This document shows positions 27,882 through 37,776 of a DNA stretch of 64,000 nucleotides, in pieces. Each line of letters starts with the position of its first letter. Positions within the stretch are counted from its first letter, which is position 1. Under the pieces are notes generated by a model that saw only the letters and a list, made by a program, of their open reading frames with translations, had not been told where the DNA came from and did not search any database. Source of the stretch: CAYPNF01 sp964411985 (GTDB taxonomy: Bacteria > Verrucomicrobiota > Verrucomicrobiia > Limisphaerales > J093); NCBI GenBank assembly GCA_964411985.1, contig CAYPNF010000040.1, positions 16,171 to 80,170 of the forward strand, written 5' to 3'. Made by a program: the position numbers and the translations under genes.

Positions 27882-29239
27882 CATTTCGTTGGTTTCGATC
27901 TTACACCTATCGCAACTACCGTCTCTACGAGGGGATCCGGTACCGGGTCTTGCGTCGATTGACCCCTGCCGGCCGTCTGGTGGTCGCGGCCTTGGTTCTG
28001 CTTGTTTTGCGGGCAGATACTTCCTTGAGCGTCGGTTACCAAGCGCTCTGCCTGCTGGTGGCATTGCTTTTCCTGGGCGGACTCTATCGGCCTCTCCGGA
28101 AACCCATATTCTCCGCACGTCGTCTGCTGCCCCGCTTCGGCACCGCAGGAACACCTGTGCCCTACAAAGTGGTGGTTGAAAACCTGTCAAACCGCCTGGA
28201 ACAAGGATGGACCCTCGTGGATGACTTGGGAGATCCTCGGCCGAGTTTTGAGGAGTTTCTGTCCACGCGCGAACCTGGTGAACAAAGGCGTAGTGCGCTG
28301 GTCCGAGCGTATGGTTATTACCGTTGGAATTGGATTCTCGCCCGCAACAAAAGCGCTACCGTGCAGGATCGTCCCGTGCCTGCACTTGCGCCAAAGGGAA
28401 AGGCCGAGGTGGGTATGATTCTCAGCCCGCTCCGACGAGGCGTGATTCGGTTCCGTGCGGTCTCGATCGCCCTTACCGATCCTTTCGGGTTGGGTCGCCG
28501 ATTTTATTCTTTTCCCTGCGAACAAAGCATCCTGATTCTGCCCAAACGCTATCCAGTGCCGCGCCTGAACCTGCCCGGCAACAGTCGCTATCAGCCGGGT
28601 GGAGTTGCCATGGCTTCGGCGGTGGGTGAGTCTCAGGAGTTTGTCGCTTTGCGGGATTATCGACCCGGGGATCCGCTTCGGCACATTCATTGGCGCAGTT
28701 GGGCCAAGGCAGGCAAGCCGGTCGTCAAGGAGTTCGAGGATGAGTTCTTCGTGCGGCATGCCCTCGTGCTGGACAACTTCACCGAAGACGACGGTGGGGC
28801 GGTGTTGGAAGAGGCGGTCTCCATCGCTGCCTCGTACGCTTCGGAGATACGGACTCAGGAGTCCTTGTTGGATCTGCTCTTTGTTGGGGCGAAGGCCTAT
28901 TGCTTTACGGCAGGGCGTGGATTGGGGCACACCGAACAGATGCTGGAGATCCTGGCATCGATTCGTGCGTGTAGTTCCCGTCCATTTACGGAGCTCGAGA
29001 CATTGGTTCTGAACCATAGCCGGTTGGTGAGTGGATGCCTGTGCGTTTTTGTTTCCTGGGACGAGGCCCGTCAAAACCTGGTGGCGGGGCTAGTGAGGCG
29101 ACAGGTTCCGGTGAGAGTGATCGTGGTGGTCGAGGCAAAGGAGGCAACGCAGTTGGACCCGGGTCCGATGCGGGCGCATTCAGATAGTTTTCATGTACTC
29201 CAGGTGGGGCGAATTGAGGAGGGGTTGCGCGAGATATGA
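27878..29239 (+). CDS. DUF58-domain protein
   Basis: 453 aa, starting at GTG 27878 that overlaps the MoxR stop (GTGA). Two N-terminal membrane segments (about 30-65) precede an extracytoplasmic/beta region. The DUF58 signature sits near 260-285 (LRDYRPGDPLRHIHWRSWAK) with KPVVKEFEDE, followed by a VWA-like domain. Usual partner of MoxR ATPases; role in the complex unknown, probably membrane-associated. Confidence 0.9.
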   Translation: MTFRWFRSYTYRNYRLYEGIRYRVLRRLTPAGRLVVAALVLLVLRADTSLSVGYQALCLLVALLFLGGLYRPLRKPIFSARRLLPRFGTAGTPVPYKVVVENLSNRLEQGWTLVDDLGDPRPSFEEFLSTREPGEQRRSALVRAYGYYRWNWILARNKSATVQDRPVPALAPKGKAEVGMILSPLRRGVIRFRAVSIALTDPFGLGRRFYSFPCEQSILILPKRYPVPRLNLPGNSRYQPGGVAMASAVGESQEFVALRDYRPGDPLRHIHWRSWAKAGKPVVKEFEDEFFVRHALVLDNFTEDDGGAVLEEAVSIAASYASEIRTQESLLDLLFVGAKAYCFTAGRGLGHTEQMLEILASIRACSSRPFTELETLVLNHSRLVSGCLCVFVSWDEARQNLVAGLVRRQVPVRVIVVVEAKEATQLDPGPMRAHSDSFHVLQVGRIEEGLREI

Positions 29240-31224
29240 AGCCACCTGCCGGACTTCTGGGCACCGCACTGCTCTTCTGGGGCTATATGATTGGACAGCC
29301 GATCGTCGGGTTGGCGGGAGCGGTGGTGCTCGAAGGCAGCCGTTTTCTGAGTTGGCGTTGGGATCTCACCGAAAGGGAGATCACCCGATTGTGGGATGCC
29401 TGCCTGATGGTTGCCGCCATGCTCATGGCGTATTTCCTGGTCTTGCGTCGAGGAGATATGCCTTCGCTGGCATTTGCCCAGTGGCTCCCGGCGGCCTTCT
29501 TTCCGGTGGTTCTCGCCCAGCACTGTTGGAGAGAAGGAAGAATTACATGGCGAGTGCTGTTCGTTCTTGCCAGGAGGAAACCTATAGGCGCCTCGTCCGC
29601 AGAGCCGATTCAGCTGGGTTATCCCTACTTCGTGCTCTGCCTCTATGCCGCGGGCGCTGTCAACCGGCGTGACCTTATCTACTTTACCGGGTGTGCGATT
29701 CTTACGGGTTGGGCACTCTGGGGCATTCGGTCGAGGCGGCAGAAGGCCTTTCTTTGGATCCCGCTCTTTGGCTTGGCAGCCGCGACCGCTTTTGGATTGC
29801 AGGTGGCTCTGGCAAAGCTTCAGGAATTGGCAGATTGGAAGATGAATCAGCTCTTTTCCGGCCGTGGCAGACCGGATGGCGGTGAGCATAACAAGACCTC
29901 GATCGGGGAGTTGGGACAACTGAAGCTGTCAAATCGGATTCTAATGTGGGTGCAGAGCGAGCATGGTGATCCGCCGCTGCTTCGCACTGCCTCCTTCTCC
30001 ACTTATCGCGAAGGAACTTGGCTGAGCGCTGGGAGCCGACTCAATGCTGTCAATGTGGCCGAGGGGGACGTCTGGACCTTGCGCCTGGATAGACGAGCCA
30101 CCAATCGACTGAGCATTTCCGGATTCCTGGGAGGTAGCAGACGATCTTATCTTTCCACTCCGCTTGGCCTTGCTGAGCTGAGCGGAATTCCCGCAGTCTC
30201 CCTGGAAACGAACAGTTACGGAGTCGTTCGTCTTCAGGAGGCTCCCTCTTTCTTGGAGTTTCAACTGACCTATTCCGCGCGCGCCGTTTCCGAGAATCCG
30301 TGCGAAATCGAAGACCTGGCTGTACCTGCAGCAGAGACGCCAGCCGTGGAGCATCTAGTGAGGGTGTTGGATCTCAGTTCCAACTCGGTGGATCAGGCGC
30401 TCATTCGCATTGCACGACTCTTCGAGACTGAGTTCCGTTACAGCACCAGCCTGGCCATCCAGTCCGGGAAGTCTGGGTCCACCAATACCGCTCTGACAAA
30501 ATTCCTTTTAGAAACCAAGTCGGGCCACTGCGAGTACTTTGCCAGTGCCGCGACTCTCCTCCTGCGCCAAGCCGGCATTCCTGCCCGATACAGTACGGGG
30601 TTTTCCGTGCAGGAGGAGTCGAAACCTGGCCTTTACCTCGTCCGCGACCGTCATGCCCATGCGTGGTGCCAGGTGCTAGGGCCGGAGGGGTGGAAGGACT
30701 TCGATCCGACCCCTCCAGGTTGGGCGGGAATGGAAGCGTCAGCGCAATCGTGGATGGTGGCAGTCACCGATTTCCTGTCCTCGCTTTGGTACCATTTCAC
30801 CCGCTGGCGATACCAGAAGAGTGGGTATCAGGAGTATGTGATATGGGCCTTCATACCCCTTGCCGTGGGCCTTTTCCTGAGCGTTGTCTGGCGGCATGTT
30901 CGACGTGAGAAAGTGGCCCCCGCCCCCAAACGCCCTCCCACGCTCCCCGTCGTAGGAGAGGACTCGGAATTCTACCTGGTGGAAAAAGAGCTCTTGAAAC
31001 TCGGAACCCCTCGGTATCCGAGTGAACCCCTCAGGAACTGGCTGGAGCGGTTGAAACCTCTGAATTATGCCGATCCTGAGCGCATGGAAGCATCCTTGGC
31101 ATTGCATTATCGGCTGCGGTTTGATCCGGCCGGTCTTTCCCCGATGGAGCGGTCTGAACTCCAGGACCAGGCCAACCAGCTGGTGGCGCAGTTGACGGAG
31201 CGGCGAGGAAGAGGCAGTGCCTAA
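29236..31224 (+). CDS. TgpA-like transglutaminase-domain membrane protein
   Basis: 662 aa. Several N-terminal membrane segments (first ~190 residues) are followed by an extracytoplasmic domain. The transglutaminase core has Cys-His-Asp in SGHCEYFASAA, DRHAHAWCQV and WKDFDPTP (about 430-495). A membrane segment follows near 535-555, then a cytoplasmic tail with a DUF4129-like segment. MoxR-DUF58-transglutaminase operons are common, and the product may act as a membrane cysteine peptidase. ATGA overlap with the DUF58 gene. Confidence 0.9.
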   Translation: MKPPAGLLGTALLFWGYMIGQPIVGLAGAVVLEGSRFLSWRWDLTEREITRLWDACLMVAAMLMAYFLVLRRGDMPSLAFAQWLPAAFFPVVLAQHCWREGRITWRVLFVLARRKPIGASSAEPIQLGYPYFVLCLYAAGAVNRRDLIYFTGCAILTGWALWGIRSRRQKAFLWIPLFGLAAATAFGLQVALAKLQELADWKMNQLFSGRGRPDGGEHNKTSIGELGQLKLSNRILMWVQSEHGDPPLLRTASFSTYREGTWLSAGSRLNAVNVAEGDVWTLRLDRRATNRLSISGFLGGSRRSYLSTPLGLAELSGIPAVSLETNSYGVVRLQEAPSFLEFQLTYSARAVSENPCEIEDLAVPAAETPAVEHLVRVLDLSSNSVDQALIRIARLFETEFRYSTSLAIQSGKSGSTNTALTKFLLETKSGHCEYFASAATLLLRQAGIPARYSTGFSVQEESKPGLYLVRDRHAHAWCQVLGPEGWKDFDPTPPGWAGMEASAQSWMVAVTDFLSSLWYHFTRWRYQKSGYQEYVIWAFIPLAVGLFLSVVWRHVRREKVAPAPKRPPTLPVVGEDSEFYLVEKELLKLGTPRYPSEPLRNWLERLKPLNYADPERMEASLALHYRLRFDPAGLSPMERSELQDQANQLVAQLTERRGRGSA

Positions 31225-31316
31225 CGCTGCCCGGGGCGACCGCTTTGCCGTCAAAGGTTCCCGCCAGAGCCGACTCCCAGGTTGACAGATTCTAGTGCTG
31301 GGTTCTTGATTTGGGC

Positions 31317-34300
31317 ATGACCCTCAGATCTGGAAGCAGCGCCGTTCTCCGGTTGGCCCGTTGGCGAAGATTGTGGCTTTGTCTGGCTATCGCGTTCTCA
31401 AGCCTCGCTTCATGGAGTTGTTACGCCGGTTCCTCCGTCAAGGTGTCGGAGCAAGACGTGATGATACCTACTTACCTTGCCGGAGAACCGGAACCCAGCC
31501 CCATGTTCTTCTTTGGCAAGGCTTCGCAAGGTGCGGAGGGCCGGGTGTATCCTTACCCGCTTTACGATAACCTGACTCAAATCAAGAAGGACAAACAATA
31601 CCGTCTCGTCTATCTCGAGAATGAGTACGTCCGGATCGGGATTTTGCCCGAGATCGGCGGTAGGATTTTCGAAGGCGTGGACAAGAGTAACGGATACGAC
31701 TTTTTCTACCGTCAGCACGTGATCAAACCCGCCTTGATCGGCCTGATTGGGGCATGGATCTCAGGAGGGGTGGAATGGAATATTCCGCATCACCATCGCG
31801 CCACCACCTTCCTGCCGGTGCAATACCGGATCGAGGATGGACCGGACGGAGCGAAAACGGTCTGGGTGGGCGAGCTGGAATTGCGGCATCGCATGCGTTG
31901 GGCGGTGGGATACACGCTCCGGCCAGGGAAGTCCTATCTGGAAGCGCAAATACGCATCCTCAACCGCACGCCGGTCCAGAATACCATGCTCTGCTTTGCC
32001 AACGTGGCGGTTCATGTGAATGACCAATACCAGGTGATCTTCCCCCCGAGCACCCAGTACGTGACCCATCATCATAAGCGGGAGTTCACGACATGGCCGA
32101 TCGCGACCACTCCCTATGGCGGCTACGATTTCAGCAAAGGAATCGATGTCAGCTGGATGAGCAACCATGTGGCCGCGAATTCCCTGTTTGCGTGGAATTA
32201 CGAGGACGATTTTTTCGCCGGTTACGACCACGGCAAGAACGCGGGCCTGATGAGCGTGGCGGATCACCGCATCGTTCCCGGGAAGAAACTCTGGACGTGG
32301 GGTAACGGGCCGCGTGGCCGGATGTGGGACCACATCCTCACCGACAACGATGGTCCTTACATCGAGTTGATGGTGGGCGGGTATTCGGACAATCAACCCG
32401 ACTACAGCTGGCTACAGCCCATGGAAGGGAAGTCCTTCTCGATGTTCTGGTATCCCTTCCAGCAAATCGGCGGGGTGACGAAGGCCAACCTGGAAGCGGC
32501 GGTGAACGTGGAGACGAATCGTCCAGGCGTCGTGCGGCTCGGGTTCTGCACCACGTCCAAGCAGGGTGGATGCCGGGTGGAACTGCGCGCGGGCGATCGC
32601 ATCCTGCTGGAGAAGAAAGCGGATTTGGATCCAGCCCGTCCTTTCCTCCAGGAAGTCCAATTGCCAGCGGGAACGGACGTTCATCAACTGCGTGCCTCGC
32701 TCACCTCTTCCACAGGGGAATTGATCTCCTATGTTCCCCAGGCCGTGGAGAAGCAGCCCATGCCGCCTGCTGTGCAGTCGTTGCCCGCTCCCAAGGAAAT
32801 CAAGAACGTGGAAGAGCTCTACCTGGCGGGTCGCCGCATCGAGCAGTTTCACCACGCCACGCTCGAGCCGGATCCGTACTGGGAAGAGGCCCTGCGGCTT
32901 GACCCGGGGGATACCCGCGTGAACACGGCCCTGGGCATTGCCTACGTGAAACGGGCGCGGTACGTGGATGCCGAGCGCGTGTTGCGTAAGGCCCTGGAAC
33001 GGCTGACCGCGAGCCATACGACCCCGAAGGAAGGCGAGCCCTTCTATTATCTGGGGTTGGCGTTGGTGGGGCAGGGGAAGCGGGCGGAAGCCTTCGATGC
33101 GTTTGCCAAGGCTTCCTGGAGTTCTGCATGGAAGTCGGCAGCGTGTTTCCAACTCGCCCAGCTCAGCTCCCGCGAGGGGAAGCTACAAGTGGCGCTGAAC
33201 TATTGCGAACAGTCGATCCAAGGTAACCTTCTGGGTACGCCTGCGTTGAATCTGAAGGCCGCTCTGCTCCGCCACCTGGGTCGCAAAGCCGAGGCGAGAC
33301 AGGTCTTGGAGAACCTGGCGCATCGTGCCGACCCGCTCGATGTGAGGAGCATGGCCGAGCGATGGCTGGTCAACCGCGGGGAACGTTTGCGCAAGGAGCT
33401 ATCGATGACCCTGGCGCGACATCCCGCCACGGCCACTGAATTGGCGGGTGAGTTCTGGAGTCAGGGGTTGTGGCAGGATGGGTTGGAGGTGTTTGAGAGC
33501 ACAGTGTTCAAGGGCGGTGCCAAGCAGGATGCTTCGCCTTTGTTGGCGTATTTCATGGCCGACTTGGAATGGGGTCGAGGTCGGCCCGACCTTGCGCAGG
33601 AGTGGTACCAGAAGGCCGCACGGTGTTCGATGGAGTATGCCTTTCCGTTCCAAGCCGAGCTGATCGCGGTCCTGAAACACGCGATGGAACTGCACCCAGA
33701 GGATGCGCGGGCGCCATACCTGTTGGGCAACCTGCTGTACGACTGGCAACCCGAGGAGGCAATCCAGTGGTGGGAGAAGTCGTCCAAGTTGGACCCCGCC
33801 TTCGCCATGGCTCACCGGAATCTGGCTATCGCCTGGTCACATCGGGGGAAGGATGGCGATATGCAGCTGGCTATCGGGGCTATGGAACGAGCGCTGGCTT
33901 CCCCAAAGAAGTATCCCTCCCATTTCGCGGAACTGGACGAGTTGTACGAAGCTGGCGCCGTGGACCCGGCCAAGCGCCTGGCCCAATTCCAGGCTGGCTT
34001 GGACGTATCACGTCGGTCAGACAGCTCGCTTTCCCGCGAGATCGCTCTGCGGGTTTGGGCTGGTGAGTACAACGAGGCGATCCAGCTCATGAAGAGCCGA
34101 CGATTCGCCGTCTGGGAAGGTGCCTCCCTCAGTGTCGCCGACTCCTGGACGGACGCCCAACTGCTGCTCGGGCACGATTTGCTCAAGTCGGGCAAGATTC
34201 AGGAGGGGATGGAATGCTATCGGCAAGCGCAGACGGTGCCGGAGAATCTTCCCAGCGATCAGGATATCGCTAGTCGACGTCGTGCGGAGATCGCGTTGGC

Positions 34301-34724
34301 GTTGGGTAACGTCTGGGAAGCAAGCGGCGATACGGAGAAGGCGAGGCAATCCTGGAAAGAGGCCTCGCAACAGGACGAGGGCGGGAAAGGTTTTTCTGAG
34401 CGAAGCATCCAGCTTGCCTTCCGGGCCGAAGCGAAACGAAAACTGAGCCTGAATGCGGAAGCCGATGCAGATTACGCCGCCCTCAAGAAGCACGCCGAGG
34501 CTGCCTTGGCCAAGGCGGAGGGCGCGGGGGACTTCTTCGCTTCCTTTGGTGGCCGACAGTCAAAGACCGCCCGTTTGGCGATGGCCCATTATGGTCTGGC
34601 CTTGGCCGCCAGGGGATTGGGTGATGTGTCACTGGCAGGCCAGGAGTGTGATAAGGCTCTCCAGATCCGGCCCGATCTGCTCGGTGCGCGAACCCTCAAG
34701 CAGTCGATAGAGGCCATTCGCTAG
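31317..34724 (+). CDS. DUF5107 and TPR-repeat secreted protein
   Basis: 1135 aa from ATG 31317 (a TTG at 31311 is the only longer choice). Signal peptide or lipoprotein-like start (LWLCLAIAFSSLASWSCYAG, with a possible lipobox cysteine). A DUF5107 domain covers about 50-400 (IGILPEIGGRIFEGVDKSNGYDFFYR, GGVEWNIPHHH), an aldose-epimerase-like fold linked to carbohydrate metabolism, followed by about ten tetratricopeptide-like repeats to the end. Likely glycan-related; the exact reaction is unknown. A TTGACA hexamer at 31282 may be part of its promoter. Confidence 0.8.
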   Translation: MTLRSGSSAVLRLARWRRLWLCLAIAFSSLASWSCYAGSSVKVSEQDVMIPTYLAGEPEPSPMFFFGKASQGAEGRVYPYPLYDNLTQIKKDKQYRLVYLENEYVRIGILPEIGGRIFEGVDKSNGYDFFYRQHVIKPALIGLIGAWISGGVEWNIPHHHRATTFLPVQYRIEDGPDGAKTVWVGELELRHRMRWAVGYTLRPGKSYLEAQIRILNRTPVQNTMLCFANVAVHVNDQYQVIFPPSTQYVTHHHKREFTTWPIATTPYGGYDFSKGIDVSWMSNHVAANSLFAWNYEDDFFAGYDHGKNAGLMSVADHRIVPGKKLWTWGNGPRGRMWDHILTDNDGPYIELMVGGYSDNQPDYSWLQPMEGKSFSMFWYPFQQIGGVTKANLEAAVNVETNRPGVVRLGFCTTSKQGGCRVELRAGDRILLEKKADLDPARPFLQEVQLPAGTDVHQLRASLTSSTGELISYVPQAVEKQPMPPAVQSLPAPKEIKNVEELYLAGRRIEQFHHATLEPDPYWEEALRLDPGDTRVNTALGIAYVKRARYVDAERVLRKALERLTASHTTPKEGEPFYYLGLALVGQGKRAEAFDAFAKASWSSAWKSAACFQLAQLSSREGKLQVALNYCEQSIQGNLLGTPALNLKAALLRHLGRKAEARQVLENLAHRADPLDVRSMAERWLVNRGERLRKELSMTLARHPATATELAGEFWSQGLWQDGLEVFESTVFKGGAKQDASPLLAYFMADLEWGRGRPDLAQEWYQKAARCSMEYAFPFQAELIAVLKHAMELHPEDARAPYLLGNLLYDWQPEEAIQWWEKSSKLDPAFAMAHRNLAIAWSHRGKDGDMQLAIGAMERALASPKKYPSHFAELDELYEAGAVDPAKRLAQFQAGLDVSRRSDSSLSREIALRVWAGEYNEAIQLMKSRRFAVWEGASLSVADSWTDAQLLLGHDLLKSGKIQEGMECYRQAQTVPENLPSDQDIASRRRAEIALALGNVWEASGDTEKARQSWKEASQQDEGGKGFSERSIQLAFRAEAKRKLSLNAEADADYAALKKHAEAALAKAEGAGDFFASFGGRQSKTARLAMAHYGLALAARGLGDVSLAGQECDKALQIRPDLLGARTLKQSIEAIR

Positions 34725-34730
34725 CGCGTT

Positions 34731-34932
34731 CCGCCAGGTTTTGGAGTGCGAGCGCCCCCAGGTGCCGCTTTCTCCCTCCTGCGAGCGGGGCGATGCGATC
34801 GATTCGAGCGGGTTCCAAAAGCGGTACTTCGCTTCGCTCCCCACCGCACTCCAAAAGCTTCGCCATATCGAAGAGGCCCACGGAAGTCCGCCAGGTCTTG
34901 GAGTGCGTGCGCCGCTAGGTGCCGCTTTCCCC
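34731..34932 (+). repeat. Interspersed repeat built on TTTTGGAGTGCG
   Basis: A 45-bp unit at 34731-34775 recurs at 34888-34932 with a few changes. Between them lies an inverted copy of its core (CGCACTCCAAAA at 34845-34856 against TTTTGGAGTGCG at 34739-34750). The layout resembles a REP/MITE-like non-coding repeat in the gap between the TPR and isochorismatase genes. No gene is seen in 34725-34996. Confidence 0.7.
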
Positions 34933-34996
34933 CTTTCCCGCCCCCGCGAAACGAAGATTGCTTCGGCCCCGAAATTACCTGTAGTTTTTCGTCCCT

Positions 34997-35539
34997 ATGA
35001 TGCTTTCGAAAGAGAATGCGGTGCTGACGGTGATCGACGTGCAGGGCAAGTTGGCGCAGTTGATGCACAACCGGGACGCTCTGTTCAAGAATCTCCAGAT
35101 CCTGGTGCAGGGTGCGAAGATCCTCGGTGTCCCAATTGTTTGGCTCGAACAGAATCCCACTGGCCTCGGTCCGACCATTCCCGAGCTTGCGACCCTTTTG
35201 TCAGATCAGAAGCCCATCGCCAAGATGAGTTTCAGCTGCTGTGGAAACCAGGAGTTTGCCTCCCGGCTGACGGAGCTGGGGAAGAAACAGGTGCTTCTCA
35301 CCGGGATCGAGGCGCACATCTGCGTCTGCCAAACGGCGATCCAACTCATTCAATCTGGCTACGAAGTGACTGTGGTGGCGGACGGCGTCTCGTCACGTGT
35401 CGCCGAGAATCGGGAGATTGGCATCCGCCGCATGGAACGGGCCGGGGCCTACGTAACGTGCGTTGAGACCGCCTTGTTTGAGCTTCTCCGCGTAGCCGAA
35501 GGCCCTGAATTCAAGCAGATCGTGAAACTGCTAAAGTAG
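34997..35539 (+). CDS. Isochorismatase-family cysteine hydrolase
   Basis: 180 aa; ATG 34997 is followed directly by a second ATG. Isochorismatase-like fold with catalytic Asp in LTVIDVQGKL, Lys in AKMSFSCC and nucleophile Cys in TGIEAHICVCQTA. Substrate unknown; relatives hydrolyse ureidoacrylate, nicotinamide or isochorismate. Its last 24 bases (QIVKLLK stop) are duplicated at 43426-43449, which suggests that the 3' end served as an integration site and that this gene's end has been replaced by an element-borne copy. Confidence 0.85.
   Translation: MMLSKENAVLTVIDVQGKLAQLMHNRDALFKNLQILVQGAKILGVPIVWLEQNPTGLGPTIPELATLLSDQKPIAKMSFSCCGNQEFASRLTELGKKQVLLTGIEAHICVCQTAIQLIQSGYEVTVVADGVSSRVAENREIGIRRMERAGAYVTCVETALFELLRVAEGPEFKQIVKLLK
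35516..35539 (+). other. Putative attachment site (left end of island 1)
   Basis: The 3' terminus of the isochorismatase gene. It matches 43426-43449 at 22 of 24 positions, including an unbroken TCGTGAAACTGCT. The enclosed 7.9 kb carries a tyrosine recombinase at its right end. Two copies of GGCACTCG (35671 and 35682) lie inside the left end and another at 43373 inside the right end, possibly recombinase arm sites. Confidence 0.55.
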
Positions 35540-36698
35540 GGGAAGAACGCTTCCGATCTTTGCCTACCACCACTTTCTATCCACTGGAATTCAAGGATTT
35601 AGGCCTAATTATAAGGATTTCGTCCAATTTTGGCTTCTTTCAACAAATGTTTGTTTTAGGGAAAAATTACGGCACTCGTTCGGCACTCGATTTTGATTAG
35701 GACAGTATCTCGTCACTCAAACCTCCTTTTTCCGCGAACGCCCAGCGACTGCTTTGGTTCTGGCAGGAAGGGGCAAAGTGGTCGACCTGGAACCACGAGA
35801 CGAGCCTTTTCTGTGGAGGGCGGCACGAGGCGGATTTCGTGCAAAGCTGAGCAGATAAGTTCCTTCATAATCGTAAAATGCTTATCTACAACGTGTTACA
35901 TAACGCGAATACGTCAAACGTCGTTGCGATTCGCAAAAGTGGGTCAAACCCCTCCAAACAACAAGGGCCCGATAGCCTAAAAACTTTACTGGTAAAGTTC
36001 CTGAAGTCGGCGTGAAGACGAGGGCGATGGCCCAAGTGATACCTTGGCAGAAGTGTGCCGATTTAGCTAGCAAATAGATGACATACTCACAGACAGTAGC
36101 AGATCTAATAGTATCTAGAGCACGGCTCCTTACATATCCACATGACTGGCCTCGATCCGCTGAAGGTCGCCGGATTCTTTTCCGCTCGCTTCACCATCTC
36201 GAATACACTGCGTGAGATGGCCTGAGCCGCTCGAATTTAATATTGTTCAACGGGTGAGGATTCCGGGGAAAGGCGCTTGTCGTTTAGACCCAGCATGCAC
36301 ACAGGGAAACATGCAGGCAAAGTTCCTGAAATCGGGGTAAAAAGGAGGTCAATTCGAAGTGCGCAACCCTCCATCGCGTTCTTGCTCGGGGCGGCAGGTC
36401 AAAAAGGCCACTTTTTAGGGGTCCCGAGCGGTTTTTGATCTACTACTTTTTCTAAGAGTAATCACCCAAGCTTGCTCTCGCGGGCCAAATCGTTTCGTTA
36501 AAAACTCCAAGAATATATACTTGTTCTGGCCTAAGTGTGAGGGTGGCAGACCGAGCGTGCGAGCTTTGGGCAGACTTGTAGGGCTGAAGCCTGCGGAGGG
36601 ACCTACCACGGGGGCTTTTGGGTTTCCTCCTAACTCACCGCGCGTTCGCTTGTTTGACTTTCACGCTTGCCCCTTCAAACGTCGCGCATTCCAGGGAA
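35540..36698 (+). other. Gene-poor left end of island 1
   Basis: No convincing gene. It contains the AACAAATGTTTGTT palindrome (35642), GGCACTCG repeats (35671, 35682), and a ~23-bp sequence starting AAAGTTCCTGAA that occurs twice (35994-36016 and 36319-36341, four differences). The stretch is more AT-rich than the flanking backbone. Confidence 0.5.
35642..35655 (+). promoter_or_regulatory. 14-bp palindromic operator-like site
   Basis: AACAAATGTTTGTT. The exact reverse complement occurs at 39768-39781 and close relatives at 39576 and 41151, all inside island 1. Confidence 0.45.
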
Positions 36699-36839
36699 AT
36701 GGAGCATTTCTCCCTGACCCAGCCTGCAAGAGTCCTTGGCGGCGGCATTGATGAGAGTCGTCACCTCCCAGTTCCTTATCCAACCGATTCGCAGCCCTGC
36801 TATCAGACCAGCGGCGTTGACCGGCGGCAGTGGATCTGA
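36699..36839 (+). pseudogene. Possible degraded HTH/excisionase-like fragment
   Basis: 46-codon frame whose start (MEHFSLTQPARVLGGGID) resembles the first helices of MerR/excisionase-like DNA-binding domains, then diverges and stops. It may be a remnant of a recombination directionality factor; similarity is judged by eye only. Confidence 0.25.
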
Positions 36840-36875
36840 CAGGGTAACAACCAGAAAAAGGGATAAAGGAAAACA
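36814..36875 (+). promoter_or_regulatory. Leader shared with the BspA-like gene at 44001
   Basis: From a TTGACC hexamer through GTGGATCTGACAGGGT to the Shine-Dalgarno-like AAAGG and the first codons ATGAGACGAT, this stretch matches 43941-44010 closely. It probably holds promoter and leader of the secreted gene that follows. Confidence 0.5.
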
Positions 36876-37616
36876 ATGAGACGATCCATTCTCAACGCAG
36901 TGGGGTTGGCGCAGATTGCGGCTGTAGCCGTTTGCCAACCCGTTTTAGGAGCTAACACCCTCTTGTTTACAAACACTGGCGACGGACTGAATGCGCCTGT
37001 GGTTGATCTGAAGGGGAACCCATTGCTCCCATCGGATGACTATCGCGTTGAGTTATTCGCAGGCCTCTACGCTAGTTCTATGGATCGTCCTTCCCTCACT
37101 ATACCCACAGTCTTTACTAGCCCGGGAATCTTCGGCGAAGGGGACGCCCCGATTACGTTTCGGGATCATATGTCCTCTTTCCCGCAAAGTGCCTATTGGT
37201 TTGAAGTGAGGGTCTGGAATAGTCGCGGAGGGAAGTATCTGACCTATTCGGATGCTTGGGACCACGGCGAGACTCAGTTGGGGAGATCAGCCCTCTTCCA
37301 ATTGACGGTTCCATGGGGAGACACAAGCGCAACCCCACCTGTGCCAGCGCCGCCGCTTTACGGCCTCACCAGCTTCACCTTCCCTGTGGTGAATCCATCC
37401 ATCAAAGTCAGCGCCCCCACCATCGGGACCAATGGTTTCACTTTTGCGGTGACTGGACCTGGCAACGCGCCCCTGGAGATCCAGGCCACCACCAACCTCA
37501 CCAACCCACTTTGGGTGCCGCTGCTCACAGGTGCGCTCACCAATGGGTCCTACACCTACACAGAGGCCCAGTGGACGAACAACCCGGCCCGGTTCTACCG
37601 CGTGAAGTTGTGGTAA
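36876..37616 (+). CDS. Secreted protein with C-terminal FYR module
   Basis: 246 aa. Signal peptide (to about residue 25, VLGA), an unrecognised beta-rich domain, then a Pro-rich linker (about 150-165). The C-terminal ~80 residues (FTFAVTGPGNAPLEIQATTNL...ARFYRVKLW) are homologous to the ends of the two BspA-like proteins at 44001 and 46312. ATG 36876 follows AAAGG. The sequence just after the stop (GATCAAGGCCTGCCAA) is also shared with the region after 47757. Probably cell-surface; function unknown. Confidence 0.65.
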   Translation: MRRSILNAVGLAQIAAVAVCQPVLGANTLLFTNTGDGLNAPVVDLKGNPLLPSDDYRVELFAGLYASSMDRPSLTIPTVFTSPGIFGEGDAPITFRDHMSSFPQSAYWFEVRVWNSRGGKYLTYSDAWDHGETQLGRSALFQLTVPWGDTSATPPVPAPPLYGLTSFTFPVVNPSIKVSAPTIGTNGFTFAVTGPGNAPLEIQATTNLTNPLWVPLLTGALTNGSYTYTEAQWTNNPARFYRVKLW

Positions 37617-37683
37617 CCCAGATCAAGGCCTGCCAAACCTACGGCAAGCCCAAGCGCCGCAGCAGATGATGGTCCCGTGAGGG

Positions 37684-37776
37684 GTTCAACGCTCCGGACC
37701 AGCGACTCCGCATCGTTGGTCTGTGGTTTGAAGTTCAGTGTTCATTGCGGAGCTCGCTGCGTTCGGGTGGTTGAGC
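37684..37776 (-). other. attC site closing cassette C (island 1 array)
   Basis: On the minus strand it runs from the RYYYAAC core GCTCAAC to the GTTRRRY core GTTGAAC, 93 bp. A long imperfect internal stem pairs CAGCGAGCTCCGCA with TGCGGAGTCGCTG, with an unpaired base as in integron attC sites. It differs from the attC at 63862-63953 at only about 12 positions. Confidence 0.85.
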
